Assembly: GCA_964540855.1 (NCBI GenBank)
Contig: CAZIOI010000038.1
Coordinates: 1-5,664, forward strand
Origin: CAZIOI01 sp964540855
GTDB lineage: Bacteria > Patescibacteriota > UBA1384 > DTJR01
Direction of reading: 5' to 3'
Length of the DNA stretch: 5,664 nt
The notes beneath the pieces were generated by a model. It made no database searches, had not been told where the DNA came from, and saw nothing but the letters and a program-made list of their open reading frames with translations. Shown here piece after piece: positions 1 to 4,887 of this stretch (position 1 is the first letter of the stretch; the number at the start of each line of letters is the position of its first letter). A program made the translations under genes and the position numbers.

Positions 1-208
1 ACTTGAGGTCATTCGATTCGACGGTACTTTCGACCCAGCCGAGCAAGTATTTGCTGTATAGTTTTTTTAAAAAGCTGGCTTGCAATTTGTGGCTTTCTTG
101 ATCTCCGCGACCATGGTGAAGAGAGCAGGAAAAGCAACCCCGCAATGTTGTATGTCGCGTATATTCTTTTTGCCTACGCAAACTAGAAAAAGCGACTATC
201 GCGTTTCA
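1..208 (-). CDS. Possible partial ORF at the left edge, unidentified
   Basis: On the minus strand a frame stays open from just after a TGA at 208-206 to the window edge, about 68 codons. Possible starts are TTG at 181-179 and TTG at 145-143; there is no ATG start and no clear ribosome binding site. From the second TTG the peptide begins LRGCFSCSLHHGRGDQ and continues through SFLKKLYSKYLLGWVES. It contains a CxxC and two adjacent histidines, but I do not recognise a family. The composition is protein-like and codon use is mixed, as in the neighbours. An alternative is a plus-strand gene ending at TAG 59-61 (last residues FDGTFDPAEQVFAV). That frame is in exact complementary register, so one of the two may be a shadow of the other. 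The stretch may also be non-coding. Confidence 0.2.
186..206 (-). terminator. Probable terminator after tRNA-Ala
   Basis: Read on the minus strand, GCGA-TAG-TCGC (202-192) forms a short GC-rich hairpin. It is flanked by AAAC and followed by five U residues (191-187). It lies about 55 nt past the CCA end of tRNA-Ala. A larger alternative fold exists: ATCGCGT (260-254) can pair with ACGCGAT (204-198), enclosing a second stem of 235-244 with 213-223 that has one bulge. This alternative would compete with the terminator hairpin. The 4-bp GC core is short, hence the moderate confidence. Confidence 0.45.
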
Positions 209-259
209 AATTTTATAAAAAACTTCATATTGAGGTTTTTATAAAGTGGATATACGCGA

Positions 260-336
260 TGGTGGACCTGAGGGGATTCGAACCCCTGACCTTCTGCATG
301 CAAAGCAGACGCTCTAGCCAGCTGAGCTACAGGCCC
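260..336 (-). tRNA. tRNA-Ala (anticodon UGC)
   Basis: The cloverleaf is complete at 77 nt with an encoded CCA end (262-260). The acceptor stem GGGCCTG/CAGGTCC contains the G3:U70 wobble that is the classic alanine identity element. The D arm reads AGCTCAGCTGGCTAGAGC, the anticodon stem-loop is TCTGC-TTTGCAT-GCAGA with anticodon TGC, and the T arm is AGGGG-TTCGAAT-CCCCT. It is on the same strand as, and downstream of, 16S rRNA and tRNA-Ile. That is the order of a classical rRNA spacer, but protein genes lie between them. Confidence 0.98.
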
Positions 337-343
337 AAATAAC

Positions 344-370
344 GTATAACGTAAAACGAAAAACGTATAA
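344..370 (-). promoter_or_regulatory. Weak promoter candidates for tRNA-Ala
   Basis: Two identical TTATAC boxes lie on the minus strand at 370-365 and 349-344, inside an ACGTATAA-like repeated stretch. The farther box has TTGCTG (391-386) at a short 15-nt spacing and would start transcription about 20 nt before the tRNA. The nearer one would start it almost at the mature 5' end. Both are poor matches and neither can be preferred by reading alone. Confidence 0.22.
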
Positions 371-382
371 TGATTAAGATAC

Positions 383-531
383 AATCAGCAAGTTACAATC
401 ATCCTGCCCGAAGTTGCACTTCGTTGCAGGCGGGCAAACAAACTTTAATATTCAAATACACAAACAAATACTTATAGTTTTCTTTTGTTTATTGGGATTT
501 GTTATTTGTTTGTAACTTGTTTCTTGTGATT
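383..531. repeat. Nested inverted repeats in the spacer upstream of tRNA-Ala
   Basis: This non-coding stretch contains several paired arms. CAAGTTACAA (389-398) is inverted at 510-519, ACAAACAAATA (460-470) at 503-513, and AATCA (383-387) at 527-531. Inside sits a compact hairpin at 403-430: CCTGC with GCAGG outside, CGAAG with CTTCG inside, and a TTGCA loop. TACAATCA occurs twice directly (380-387 and 394-401). The second half (476-540) is a T/G-rich tract dominated by TTTGT units. No ORF or known RNA was seen. Short palindromes like the one at 403-430 are common as dispersed intergenic elements in bacteria; whether this one is repeated elsewhere in the genome cannot be seen. Confidence 0.5.
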
Positions 532-559
532 TGTTGGTTGTATAAGCGTGCTTCGTACC

Positions 560-591
560 AAGGTTTTGCTACGCGAACAAATAGCAACCTT
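560..591 (-). other. Hairpin downstream of the 97-residue gene
   Basis: AAGGTT (560-565) pairs with AACCTT (586-591), and GCTA (568-571) with TAGC (582-585). A two-base bulge separates the stems and the loop is 10 nt. It starts 16 nt past the stop codon of the small membrane protein gene, a position typical of a transcript 3' end. No U-tract follows on the minus strand, so it is more likely an mRNA-stabilising or processing structure than an intrinsic terminator. Confidence 0.35.
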
Positions 592-606
592 CATAAAAAG
601 TGAATT

Positions 607-900
607 CTAGTACGCCTCATACTCGTCAGCGTAGTCGTACGAGTTTTGGGTTTTTGTCGTTTTATTGTCAACTTTCACACCGCCTGAAAAAAAATATATG
701 ATTGCGGCAATTGGCGCTACTATACCAATTATCTTCCAAACTGTAAATGTTCCACCTCTACCGACAGAGTTTTCCGCCCAGCCCATCTTACCAGCTTGGC
801 GTACTATCCACATCGTCCAGTCGGGTTTCAGACCTGCCATCATAAACAAAAGACCAAGTCCCAAGATAAACCATCTGTTTATAAAAATTTCCCACCACAT
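607..900 (-). CDS. Small two-helix membrane protein, uncharacterised
   Basis: This encodes 97 residues starting at ATG (900-898) and ending at TAG. Two hydrophobic segments are visible, at about residues 9-23 and 55-72. Between them is a loop with basic and glycine residues (KMGWAENSVGRGGTFTVWK). The C-terminal tail of about 25 residues is polar and acidic, ending DYADEYEAY. No catalytic motif is present and I do not recognise a named family. The gene starts 26 nt after the stop of the 158-residue gene on the same strand and has only a weak purine-rich stretch (TAGGAT) upstream, so the two are probably co-transcribed. Translation on the opposite strand here is a shadow. The protein probably sits in the cytoplasmic membrane; its role is unknown. 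Confidence 0.8.
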   Translation of the reverse strand: MWWEIFINRWFILGLGLLFMMAGLKPDWTMWIVRQAGKMGWAENSVGRGGTFTVWKIIGIVAPIAAIIYFFSGGVKVDNKTTKTQNSYDYADEYEAY

Positions 901-926
901 AGTAAATCTATCCTATCAAAAATGAC

Positions 927-1403
927 CTATTTCCACCACAAAAACAGATAGCAAAACGATATAGTCACAGCTAAAATCTGTGTCAGAATTCCAAGCCAAA
1001 AGTACTTTTTTTGTTTGACGGTACAATGAATAGTTTCGTGTACAAGATGAAGAATATTGAACGGAAAATATTTTCTTGTCGTAAGACTCCAGAACGGACT
1101 ATTGTCAACCAAATCCGGAAACATACCGCCAAGAGCTCCCCAAAACACAAGTATATTTCGATCGCTCCCCATAACGAATATGCCAAAAACAATAATCGCT
1201 ATTAAAATATCTAAAAAAACCATCCTTAGATTTTTCTTGTCGGATAAAATATTATCAATTTTCGCCCCAACCGAACCCGCGTCACTATGAGCGATTCCAT
1301 CTGCTATGTGATGCGATACCCACCCCGCAAAAAATGCTGCCACCGGATTACCGGTGGCAAGTCCGACAGCCGAACCAATTGCTATGTGCGCGGTTAATGT
1401 CAT
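927..1403 (-). CDS. YdjM/DUF457-like polytopic membrane protein (putative metal-dependent hydrolase)
   Basis: The product has 158 residues, starting at ATG (1403-1401) and ending TAG. The N-terminus (MTLTAHIAIGSAVGLATGNP) followed by AGWVSHHIADGIAHSD, and later GALGGMFPDLVD, resembles the YdjM/DUF457 group of integral membrane proteins annotated as putative hydrolases. Conserved-looking polar residues inside hydrophobic surroundings are His6, His31, His32, Asp35, His39, Asp97 and Asp100, plus a HETIH stretch at 122-126. Hydrophobic segments lie at about 8-28, 61-79, 83-96 and 134-156. There is no Shine-Dalgarno sequence, and an extended -10 box ends 7 nt before the ATG, so the message may be leaderless. 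It is the first gene of a likely pair with the 97-residue membrane protein. The family assignment rests on motif memory only; the substrate is unknown. Confidence 0.85.
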   Translation of the reverse strand: MTLTAHIAIGSAVGLATGNPVAAFFAGWVSHHIADGIAHSDAGSVGAKIDNILSDKKNLRMVFLDILIAIIVFGIFVMGSDRNILVFWGALGGMFPDLVDNSPFWSLTTRKYFPFNILHLVHETIHCTVKQKKYFWLGILTQILAVTISFCYLFLWWK

Positions 1404-1410
1404 CAGATAG

Positions 1411-1419
1411 ATTTTATCA
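1411..1419 (-). promoter_or_regulatory. Extended -10 promoter for the 158-residue gene
   Basis: On the minus strand TGATAAAAT is a TGn-TAAAAT extended -10 element. Its last base is 7 nt before the ATG at 1403, so the predicted start point is at or next to the start codon. No good -35 is present, which is usual for extended -10 promoters. It lies between the tRNA-Ile 3' end and the gene. A weak hairpin (ACC-AAAA-GGT followed by a T-run, 1420-1433) just upstream could act as a terminator for tRNA-Ile. Confidence 0.4.
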
Positions 1420-1446
1420 AAAAAAGACCTTTTGGTTTTTATTTAG

Positions 1447-1523
1447 TGGTGGGCATACCAGGACTCGAACCTGGGACCTCGTCATTATCAGTGACGCGCT
1501 CTAACCAACTGAGCTATATGCCC
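1447..1523 (-). tRNA. tRNA-Ile (anticodon GAU)
   Basis: The cloverleaf is complete at 77 nt with encoded CCA (1449-1447). The acceptor is GGGCATA/TATGCCC with discriminator A. The D arm is AGCTCAGTTGGTTAGAGC, the anticodon stem-loop CGTCA-CTGATAA-TGACG with anticodon GAT, and the T arm CCAGG-TTCGAGT-CCTGG. It is on the same strand as 16S but 3.3 kb beyond its 3' end, with two protein genes between. It probably has its own promoter at 1696-1724, whose transcript would also contain the structured element at 1570-1652. The 5' half of its anticodon stem with flanking bases (an 11-nt string) recurs in that element. Confidence 0.98.
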
Positions 1524-1569
1524 GTTACCTCTGTGCAACACTATTTTTCAAACTCATGAATCGGTCGGC

Positions 1570-1652
1570 GACCTCTTAGGTTTGCGCTCCACCCGCAAAC
1601 CGCAGTGACGCGCCACCCACCAGCCGGCGGATAACTAAGCCCCAAAGAGGTC
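1570..1652 (-). ncRNA. Candidate structured RNA upstream of tRNA-Ile, unknown class
   Basis: This is a GC-rich, non-coding island in AT-rich surroundings. On the minus strand GACCTCTT (1652-1645) closes with AAGAGGTC (1577-1570) as an 8-bp helix. Inside, GGTTTGCG (1601-1594 on the RNA side) pairs with CGCAAACC (1586-1579) around a 7-nt loop GGTGGAG, and CGCC can pair with GGCG around GGCTGGTGGGT. The result is a three-way-junction-like fold. It lacks the SRP RNA apical loop, the RNase P and tmRNA signatures and the 5S pattern. GGGTGG occurs twice. The bases at 1603-1613 repeat an 11-nt stretch of tRNA-Ile. It could be an independent RNA, a tRNA leader, or a degenerate tRNA-derived sequence. 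Function is not assigned. The same helices form on the plus strand, so strand is inferred from the promoter. Confidence 0.35.
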
Positions 1653-1695
1653 CCTCCGGTGCTACACGCAATCAAGACACAATAAATCCTCAAGA

Positions 1696-1724
1696 ATACT
1701 AACAGAACTGGCGATTTTTTTCAA
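1696..1724 (-). promoter_or_regulatory. Sigma70-type promoter for the structured RNA and tRNA-Ile
   Basis: On the minus strand TTGAAA (1724-1719) and TAGTAT (1701-1696) are separated by exactly 17 nt. These are 5/6 and 4/6 matches to the consensus hexamers at ideal spacing. Transcription would begin near 1689, just after the Clp stop codon (1736-1734), and run through the GC-rich structured region into tRNA-Ile. It is the best-matching promoter in the window. Confidence 0.55.
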
Positions 1725-1733
1725 TCCATCAGC

Positions 1734-4238
1734 CTAAACAATATCCTCTGCGTCGATAGATACCTTGGCGCCCCGTGCAATCTCGCCTGACAATAATTTG
1801 TTGGCAAGCAGATTTTCAACCTTATCCTGAATGGCGCGGCGCATCGGTCTGGCACCGTAAACCGGGTCAAAACCGGCTTCGGCAAGCTTATTGACCGCCG
1901 CATCGGTAAACTCAACCGTAATTTCTTTTTCGAGCATTCTCTTGGCAAGACTTTTTAGCATTAATTGGGCGACTTGAACAATCTGCTCCTTGGTCAACGG
2001 ATGAAATGAAACCACCTCGTCAAATCTGTTTAAAAATTCCGGACGAAATATTGAGTTAGTTTGCAAATAATTTAGAAGTTCCACTTTGAGCGTTTCGCCA
2101 GTTTTGCCTTCGGCAACTCTTTCCCTGATAAGCTCGCTACCGGCGTTTGATGTGGAAATAATTATCGAATTTGTAAAATCGATTACCCTGCCTGTTCCAT
2201 CAGTAAGTCTTCCATCATCAAATACCTGTAAAAACAAAGTGATAATGTCTTTGTTCGCCTTTTCAATTTCATCTAAAAGTATGAGTGAAAACGGATTATC
2301 CATAACCGCAGTAGTCAACTGACCCTTTTCCCCCTCAGCACCAGCTGCCGGAGGAGAACCAATCAGCCTGTAGATTGAAGAATGCTCCTGATATTCGCTC
2401 ATATCGATACGAATCATATTTTTTTCACTGCCAAAATATGACTCGGCCAAGGCTTTGGAAGTTTCCGTTTTACCAACACCGGTCGGCCCCAAAAACAAGA
2501 ATACGCCGATCGGCCGTTCTTTCGATTGGACACCCGCCCTCGCACGGCGCATTGCGCTTGCAACAGCCTTAATCGCCTCATCCTGACCGATAACTCGCTG
2601 ATGCAAGAATTCTTCAAGCCCAAGTAGTTTTTTGGCTTCTTCACCCTCCGCTTGAGCCACAGGCACTTCCAATTTTTTGCTTACTAACTCATCAATATTT
2701 TTGGCAAATACAATTTTTCCTCCGGAGCGAGAGACTTCAACCGAAACTTCGTCCATAATCTCTATCGCCTTTTGAGGAAATGGTTTGCGTTGAATATATC
2801 TATCGGCAACCCTCACGACCTCGCGAAGCGACTGATACGGCCAAAAAACATTGTCTCTGTGTTCCATATGCGGCGCTACTTCTTCTAAAACCTCAACCGT
2901 CTCAATCGGATTTGTCTCGTGAACCGAGATTTTGTTAAATGCACTAAGTATAGCGGGACTGGCTTCGATATTTTTGTGAAAATCCTCTAGATTAGTCGCT
3001 CCGATTACCTTGACGGCGCCATTGAGATAGGGGATCAAAACTTCCGAAGTATCAACCTGTCCGACTCCATCTTTTTTCGAAACTAATGCATGAAAATTGT
3101 CAAAAAATAAGATAATATTCCCCGCCCGCGTGGCTTCGTTGAAAATTCCCTTTACTCTCATCACTATTTCCCCGGACTGTGAAGATCCGGACAACAACGC
3201 CCCCGTGTCAACTTGAAAAACTTGCATATATTTAAGGCTCGACAGGCTTTTATCTTTGACCAATCTCTCGATAAATCCTTTGACTATTGTTTTCTTGCCA
3301 ATCCCGGGATCACCGATTAGAAGCGCGTTGTTCTGACTGGATTTGGCTAAAATTCGCTCTATTTCGTCTATTTCCGATGATCGACCATAAACATTTATAT
3401 GTCCTGCGAATTCAACTTCGGTATTTAAATTTATGGCAAATTGCGAAAGTGTCGGCGTATAGCCAAAACTCCAATCTCGACCAATTCCACCAATCGATTC
3501 CTTTTCCCAAAAAGGAAGTTCTTGTTTTTGGGAAAATTCTTTGATTCTTTCGTGCCATTCAACAACTCTTTTGACATCTTCCTGCTCCATTTTGATCTCA
3601 AACATAATTTGCTGGAAGACATCGCTTTTTTGAATCAAACCCATCAAAATATCTCCGGAAGAAATTTCAAGTCGATTATTTGCGAGAGTATTTTCTCTAG
3701 CTGATTGCATTACCTCCAGAAATTGCGGCGATATTGTCGGCTCAGTGCCTTGCGATTTGGGAATTCTTGCTACAGCGTCCGTGATCATTGCTGAGACGTC
3801 TTTTTCTATACCAAAACCGCACCGCAACAGCATATATTTACCATCATGATTTTTTTCATACATCGCTAGTAATATAATCGGTTCGACTGCCTGAAAATTA
3901 TTCTTTTTTGCAAAGTCAAATGATTCTGTTACGGCCTGCATCATATCCAGAGATAATCCATCGACAACATTATCTGAGTTTATATCAGGTTGAGGTGTGT
4001 AGTACCAAACAAAGAATCTCTCCAAGAAGGGAACGGGTAAAAGCAGTGCAAAAACTACAAGCACAATCTTAACGTTTAGAGGATCGGCTACTCCCGAAAT
4101 TCCGGTCACAAAATATATCAAGCAAACAATAACTAAAATTATTGACAAATAATTTATCGCCTTAAACAACCGACCGGTGAAAAAACCGCCTTTTTTTATT
4201 TTCTGAAAGTTCTTTGCAGATACAAGATCGAATTTCAT
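1734..4238 (-). CDS. Membrane-anchored Clp/HSP100-type AAA+ ATPase with degenerate first ring
   Basis: The product has 834 residues. Two transmembrane helices lie at about 28-46 and 56-76, which is unusual because Clp ATPases are normally soluble. Residues 95-235 resemble two Clp N repeats. AAA1 has Walker A GDPGIGKKT (309-317), but Walker B reads LFFDN (377-381) with Asn for the catalytic Glu, and the ERRF arginine-finger region is replaced by SAFNK (432-436). AAA2 is intact for ATP use: GPTGVGKT (584-591), LILLDE (652-657), sensor 1 TSN, arginine finger NRFD (737-740), sensor 2 GARPMRR (795-801). The usual GYVG pore loop after GSPP is AAGAEG (631-636), and AAA1 also lacks its aromatic loop. 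There is no M-domain coiled coil and no IGF/LGF loop for ClpP. It starts at ATG inside an ATGA overlap behind GGAGG. Likely a membrane-bound remodelling ATPase rather than a protein-threading ClpC; partners are unknown. Confidence 0.96.
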   Translation of the reverse strand: MKFDLVSAKNFQKIKKGGFFTGRLFKAINYLSIILVIVCLIYFVTGISGVADPLNVKIVLVVFALLLPVPFLERFFVWYYTPQPDINSDNVVDGLSLDMMQAVTESFDFAKKNNFQAVEPIILLAMYEKNHDGKYMLLRCGFGIEKDVSAMITDAVARIPKSQGTEPTISPQFLEVMQSARENTLANNRLEISSGDILMGLIQKSDVFQQIMFEIKMEQEDVKRVVEWHERIKEFSQKQELPFWEKESIGGIGRDWSFGYTPTLSQFAINLNTEVEFAGHINVYGRSSEIDEIERILAKSSQNNALLIGDPGIGKKTIVKGFIERLVKDKSLSSLKYMQVFQVDTGALLSGSSQSGEIVMRVKGIFNEATRAGNIILFFDNFHALVSKKDGVGQVDTSEVLIPYLNGAVKVIGATNLEDFHKNIEASPAILSAFNKISVHETNPIETVEVLEEVAPHMEHRDNVFWPYQSLREVVRVADRYIQRKPFPQKAIEIMDEVSVEVSRSGGKIVFAKNIDELVSKKLEVPVAQAEGEEAKKLLGLEEFLHQRVIGQDEAIKAVASAMRRARAGVQSKERPIGVFLFLGPTGVGKTETSKALAESYFGSEKNMIRIDMSEYQEHSSIYRLIGSPPAAGAEGEKGQLTTAVMDNPFSLILLDEIEKANKDIITLFLQVFDDGRLTDGTGRVIDFTNSIIISTSNAGSELIRERVAEGKTGETLKVELLNYLQTNSIFRPEFLNRFDEVVSFHPLTKEQIVQVAQLMLKSLAKRMLEKEITVEFTDAAVNKLAEAGFDPVYGARPMRRAIQDKVENLLANKLLSGEIARGAKVSIDAEDIV

Positions 4239-4249
4239 ACTCCGCCTCC
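4235..4249 (-). promoter_or_regulatory. Shine-Dalgarno and ATGA overlap coupling the membrane protein to Clp
   Basis: The TGA stop of the 131-residue gene (4237-4235) overlaps the ATG of the Clp gene (4238-4236) as ATGA. A strong GGAGG (4249-4245) lies 6 nt before the ATG and matches the CCUCC anti-Shine-Dalgarno of the 16S end in this window. The same bases encode the C-terminal glycines of the upstream protein. Translation of the two genes is probably coupled, pointing to matched amounts of the two membrane proteins. Confidence 0.85.
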
Positions 4250-4630
4250 ACCGGAAACTTTCGTAAACAAAAGAGCGATTACAATTATCGGCATTAGGAT
4301 AAGACCCAAAATCGCCGCGAAGAAACCGGCTGTTATCAAAACTATTGTTGTTATTCCGACAAACACTGTCCCGCCACGAACTGCCGCGCCGACAAGCCTC
4401 GAGACCAGATTCATCATTAAAACTCTAAACCTGTCTTGAAGCGACAAATTGACCATATTCAATTCATCACGTTTCCATGGAGAGAAAAGAGTCCTGAGGA
4501 GCAGGCTTATCGAAAAAAACTGTCTGATCTTTTTGATTAGTTTTGAATATATATAAACAAGTTCTTTTGGTTTAAAAACAAACCACCAATAAAAAACCGC
4601 CACAAACATCGGCTTATTCTTTACCGACAA
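4235..4630 (-). CDS. Small membrane protein with FSPWKR motif, Clp partner candidate
   Basis: From a TTG at 4630 this is 131 residues. An ATG at 4609 (residue 8) gives 124 and fits better, because the sequence then opens MFVAVFYWW; neither has a clear ribosome binding site. The N-terminal third is aromatic and basic (WWFVFKPKELVYIYSKLIKK), then comes SISLLLRTLFSPWKRDEL with FSPWKR at 49-54. A long hydrophobic stretch at about 87-123 could be one long helix or a helical hairpin, and the protein ends VSGGGGV. I recall FSPWKR-containing small membrane proteins recurring in Patescibacteria, but no function is known to me. The 4-nt overlap with the membrane-anchored AAA+ gene suggests that they work in the same membrane complex (inference). 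The frame stays open upstream to a TAG just before GAGGGATT. Confidence 0.85.
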   Translation of the reverse strand: MSVKNKPMFVAVFYWWFVFKPKELVYIYSKLIKKIRQFFSISLLLRTLFSPWKRDELNMVNLSLQDRFRVLMMNLVSRLVGAAVRGGTVFVGITTIVLITAGFFAAILGLILMPIIVIALLFTKVSGGGGV

Positions 4631-4695
4631 AACATCGGGTGAAAAAGACCCAACCGTAACAGATTGACCCTGATTTATAAATCCCTCCTATAAAC

Positions 4696-4704
4696 ATTTT
4701 AGCA
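4696..4704 (-). promoter_or_regulatory. Extended -10 promoter for the FSPWKR-Clp unit
   Basis: TGCTAAAAT on the minus strand is a TGn-TAAAAT extended -10 element of the same type as at 1411-1419. A TTTTCC-like -35 is weak. The predicted start (near 4689) falls in AGGAGG (4689-4684), just downstream of the 16S terminator, which fits a new transcription unit. With this start the leader before ATG 4609 would be about 80 nt. Confidence 0.4.
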
Positions 4705-4726
4705 GATTACCGGCTGATTGGAAAAA

Positions 4727-4758
4727 CCAAAAATAACCGCAAATGCGGTTATTTTTTT
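4727..4758 (-). terminator. Bidirectional intrinsic terminator after 16S rRNA
   Basis: AAATAACCGCA (4731-4741) is followed by AA and its exact complement TGCGGTTATTT (4744-4754). T-runs flank it on both strands: T to 4758 on plus, and on minus five U then GG then five U. It sits about 90 nt past the mature 16S end and before the promoter of the membrane protein unit. It therefore appears to end the 16S transcript before any tRNA or 23S sequence. Confidence 0.8.
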
Positions 4759-4785
4759 GAAAGACTGACAAAACCAGATGAGACC

Positions 4786-4832
4786 TTGGGAAAATTCCCA
4801 AAGTTCGGCCATTCTCCCGACTTACATCGGGA
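4786..4832 (-). other. Two hairpins in the 16S trailer
   Basis: TTGGGAA/TTCCCAA (4786-4801) and TCCCGA-CTTACA-TCGGGA (4815-4832) lie between the 16S 3' end and the terminator. They may belong to the precursor processing region; the matching 5' leader is outside the window. The second one, read on the minus strand, begins TCCCGATGT and ends TCGGGA, the same bases as the P6 hairpin of the intron in the 16S gene (5511-5492). Confidence 0.5.
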
Positions 4833-4887
4833 TAACTCCCTAGAAAGGAGGTGATCCATCCGCAGATTCCCCTACGGATACCTTGTT

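Noticed and set aside
196..384. 62-residue minus-strand ORF containing GPVAQLARASALHAEG
   Set aside because: This is translation of the tRNA-Ala gene itself, a well-known false ORF pattern.
383..531. CRISPR array
   Set aside because: The repeats are inverted, short and unequally spaced; there are no regular direct repeats with spacers.
260..1523. tRNA genes as attachment sites for an integrated element covering the protein genes between them
   Set aside because: No integrase gene, and no duplicated tRNA 3' end was found near either tRNA inside the window.
1570..1652. SRP RNA, T-box leader or 5S rRNA identity for the structured element
   Set aside because: The SRP apical GGAA...AGC loop is absent and the 5S pattern is absent. 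GGGTGG occurs twice but without the full T-box bulge sequence, a Stem I, or a downstream synthetase or amino-acid gene.
3093..3110. Sequencing error turning Walker B DE into DN in AAA1
   Set aside because: Glu to Asn needs two base changes (GAA/GAG to AAT), and the arginine-finger region of the same module is also lost, which fits true divergence.
4727..4758. Terminator belonging to a plus-strand gene
   Set aside because: The hairpin works on both strands, but no plus-strand gene ends here, whereas 16S does end just before it on the minus strand.
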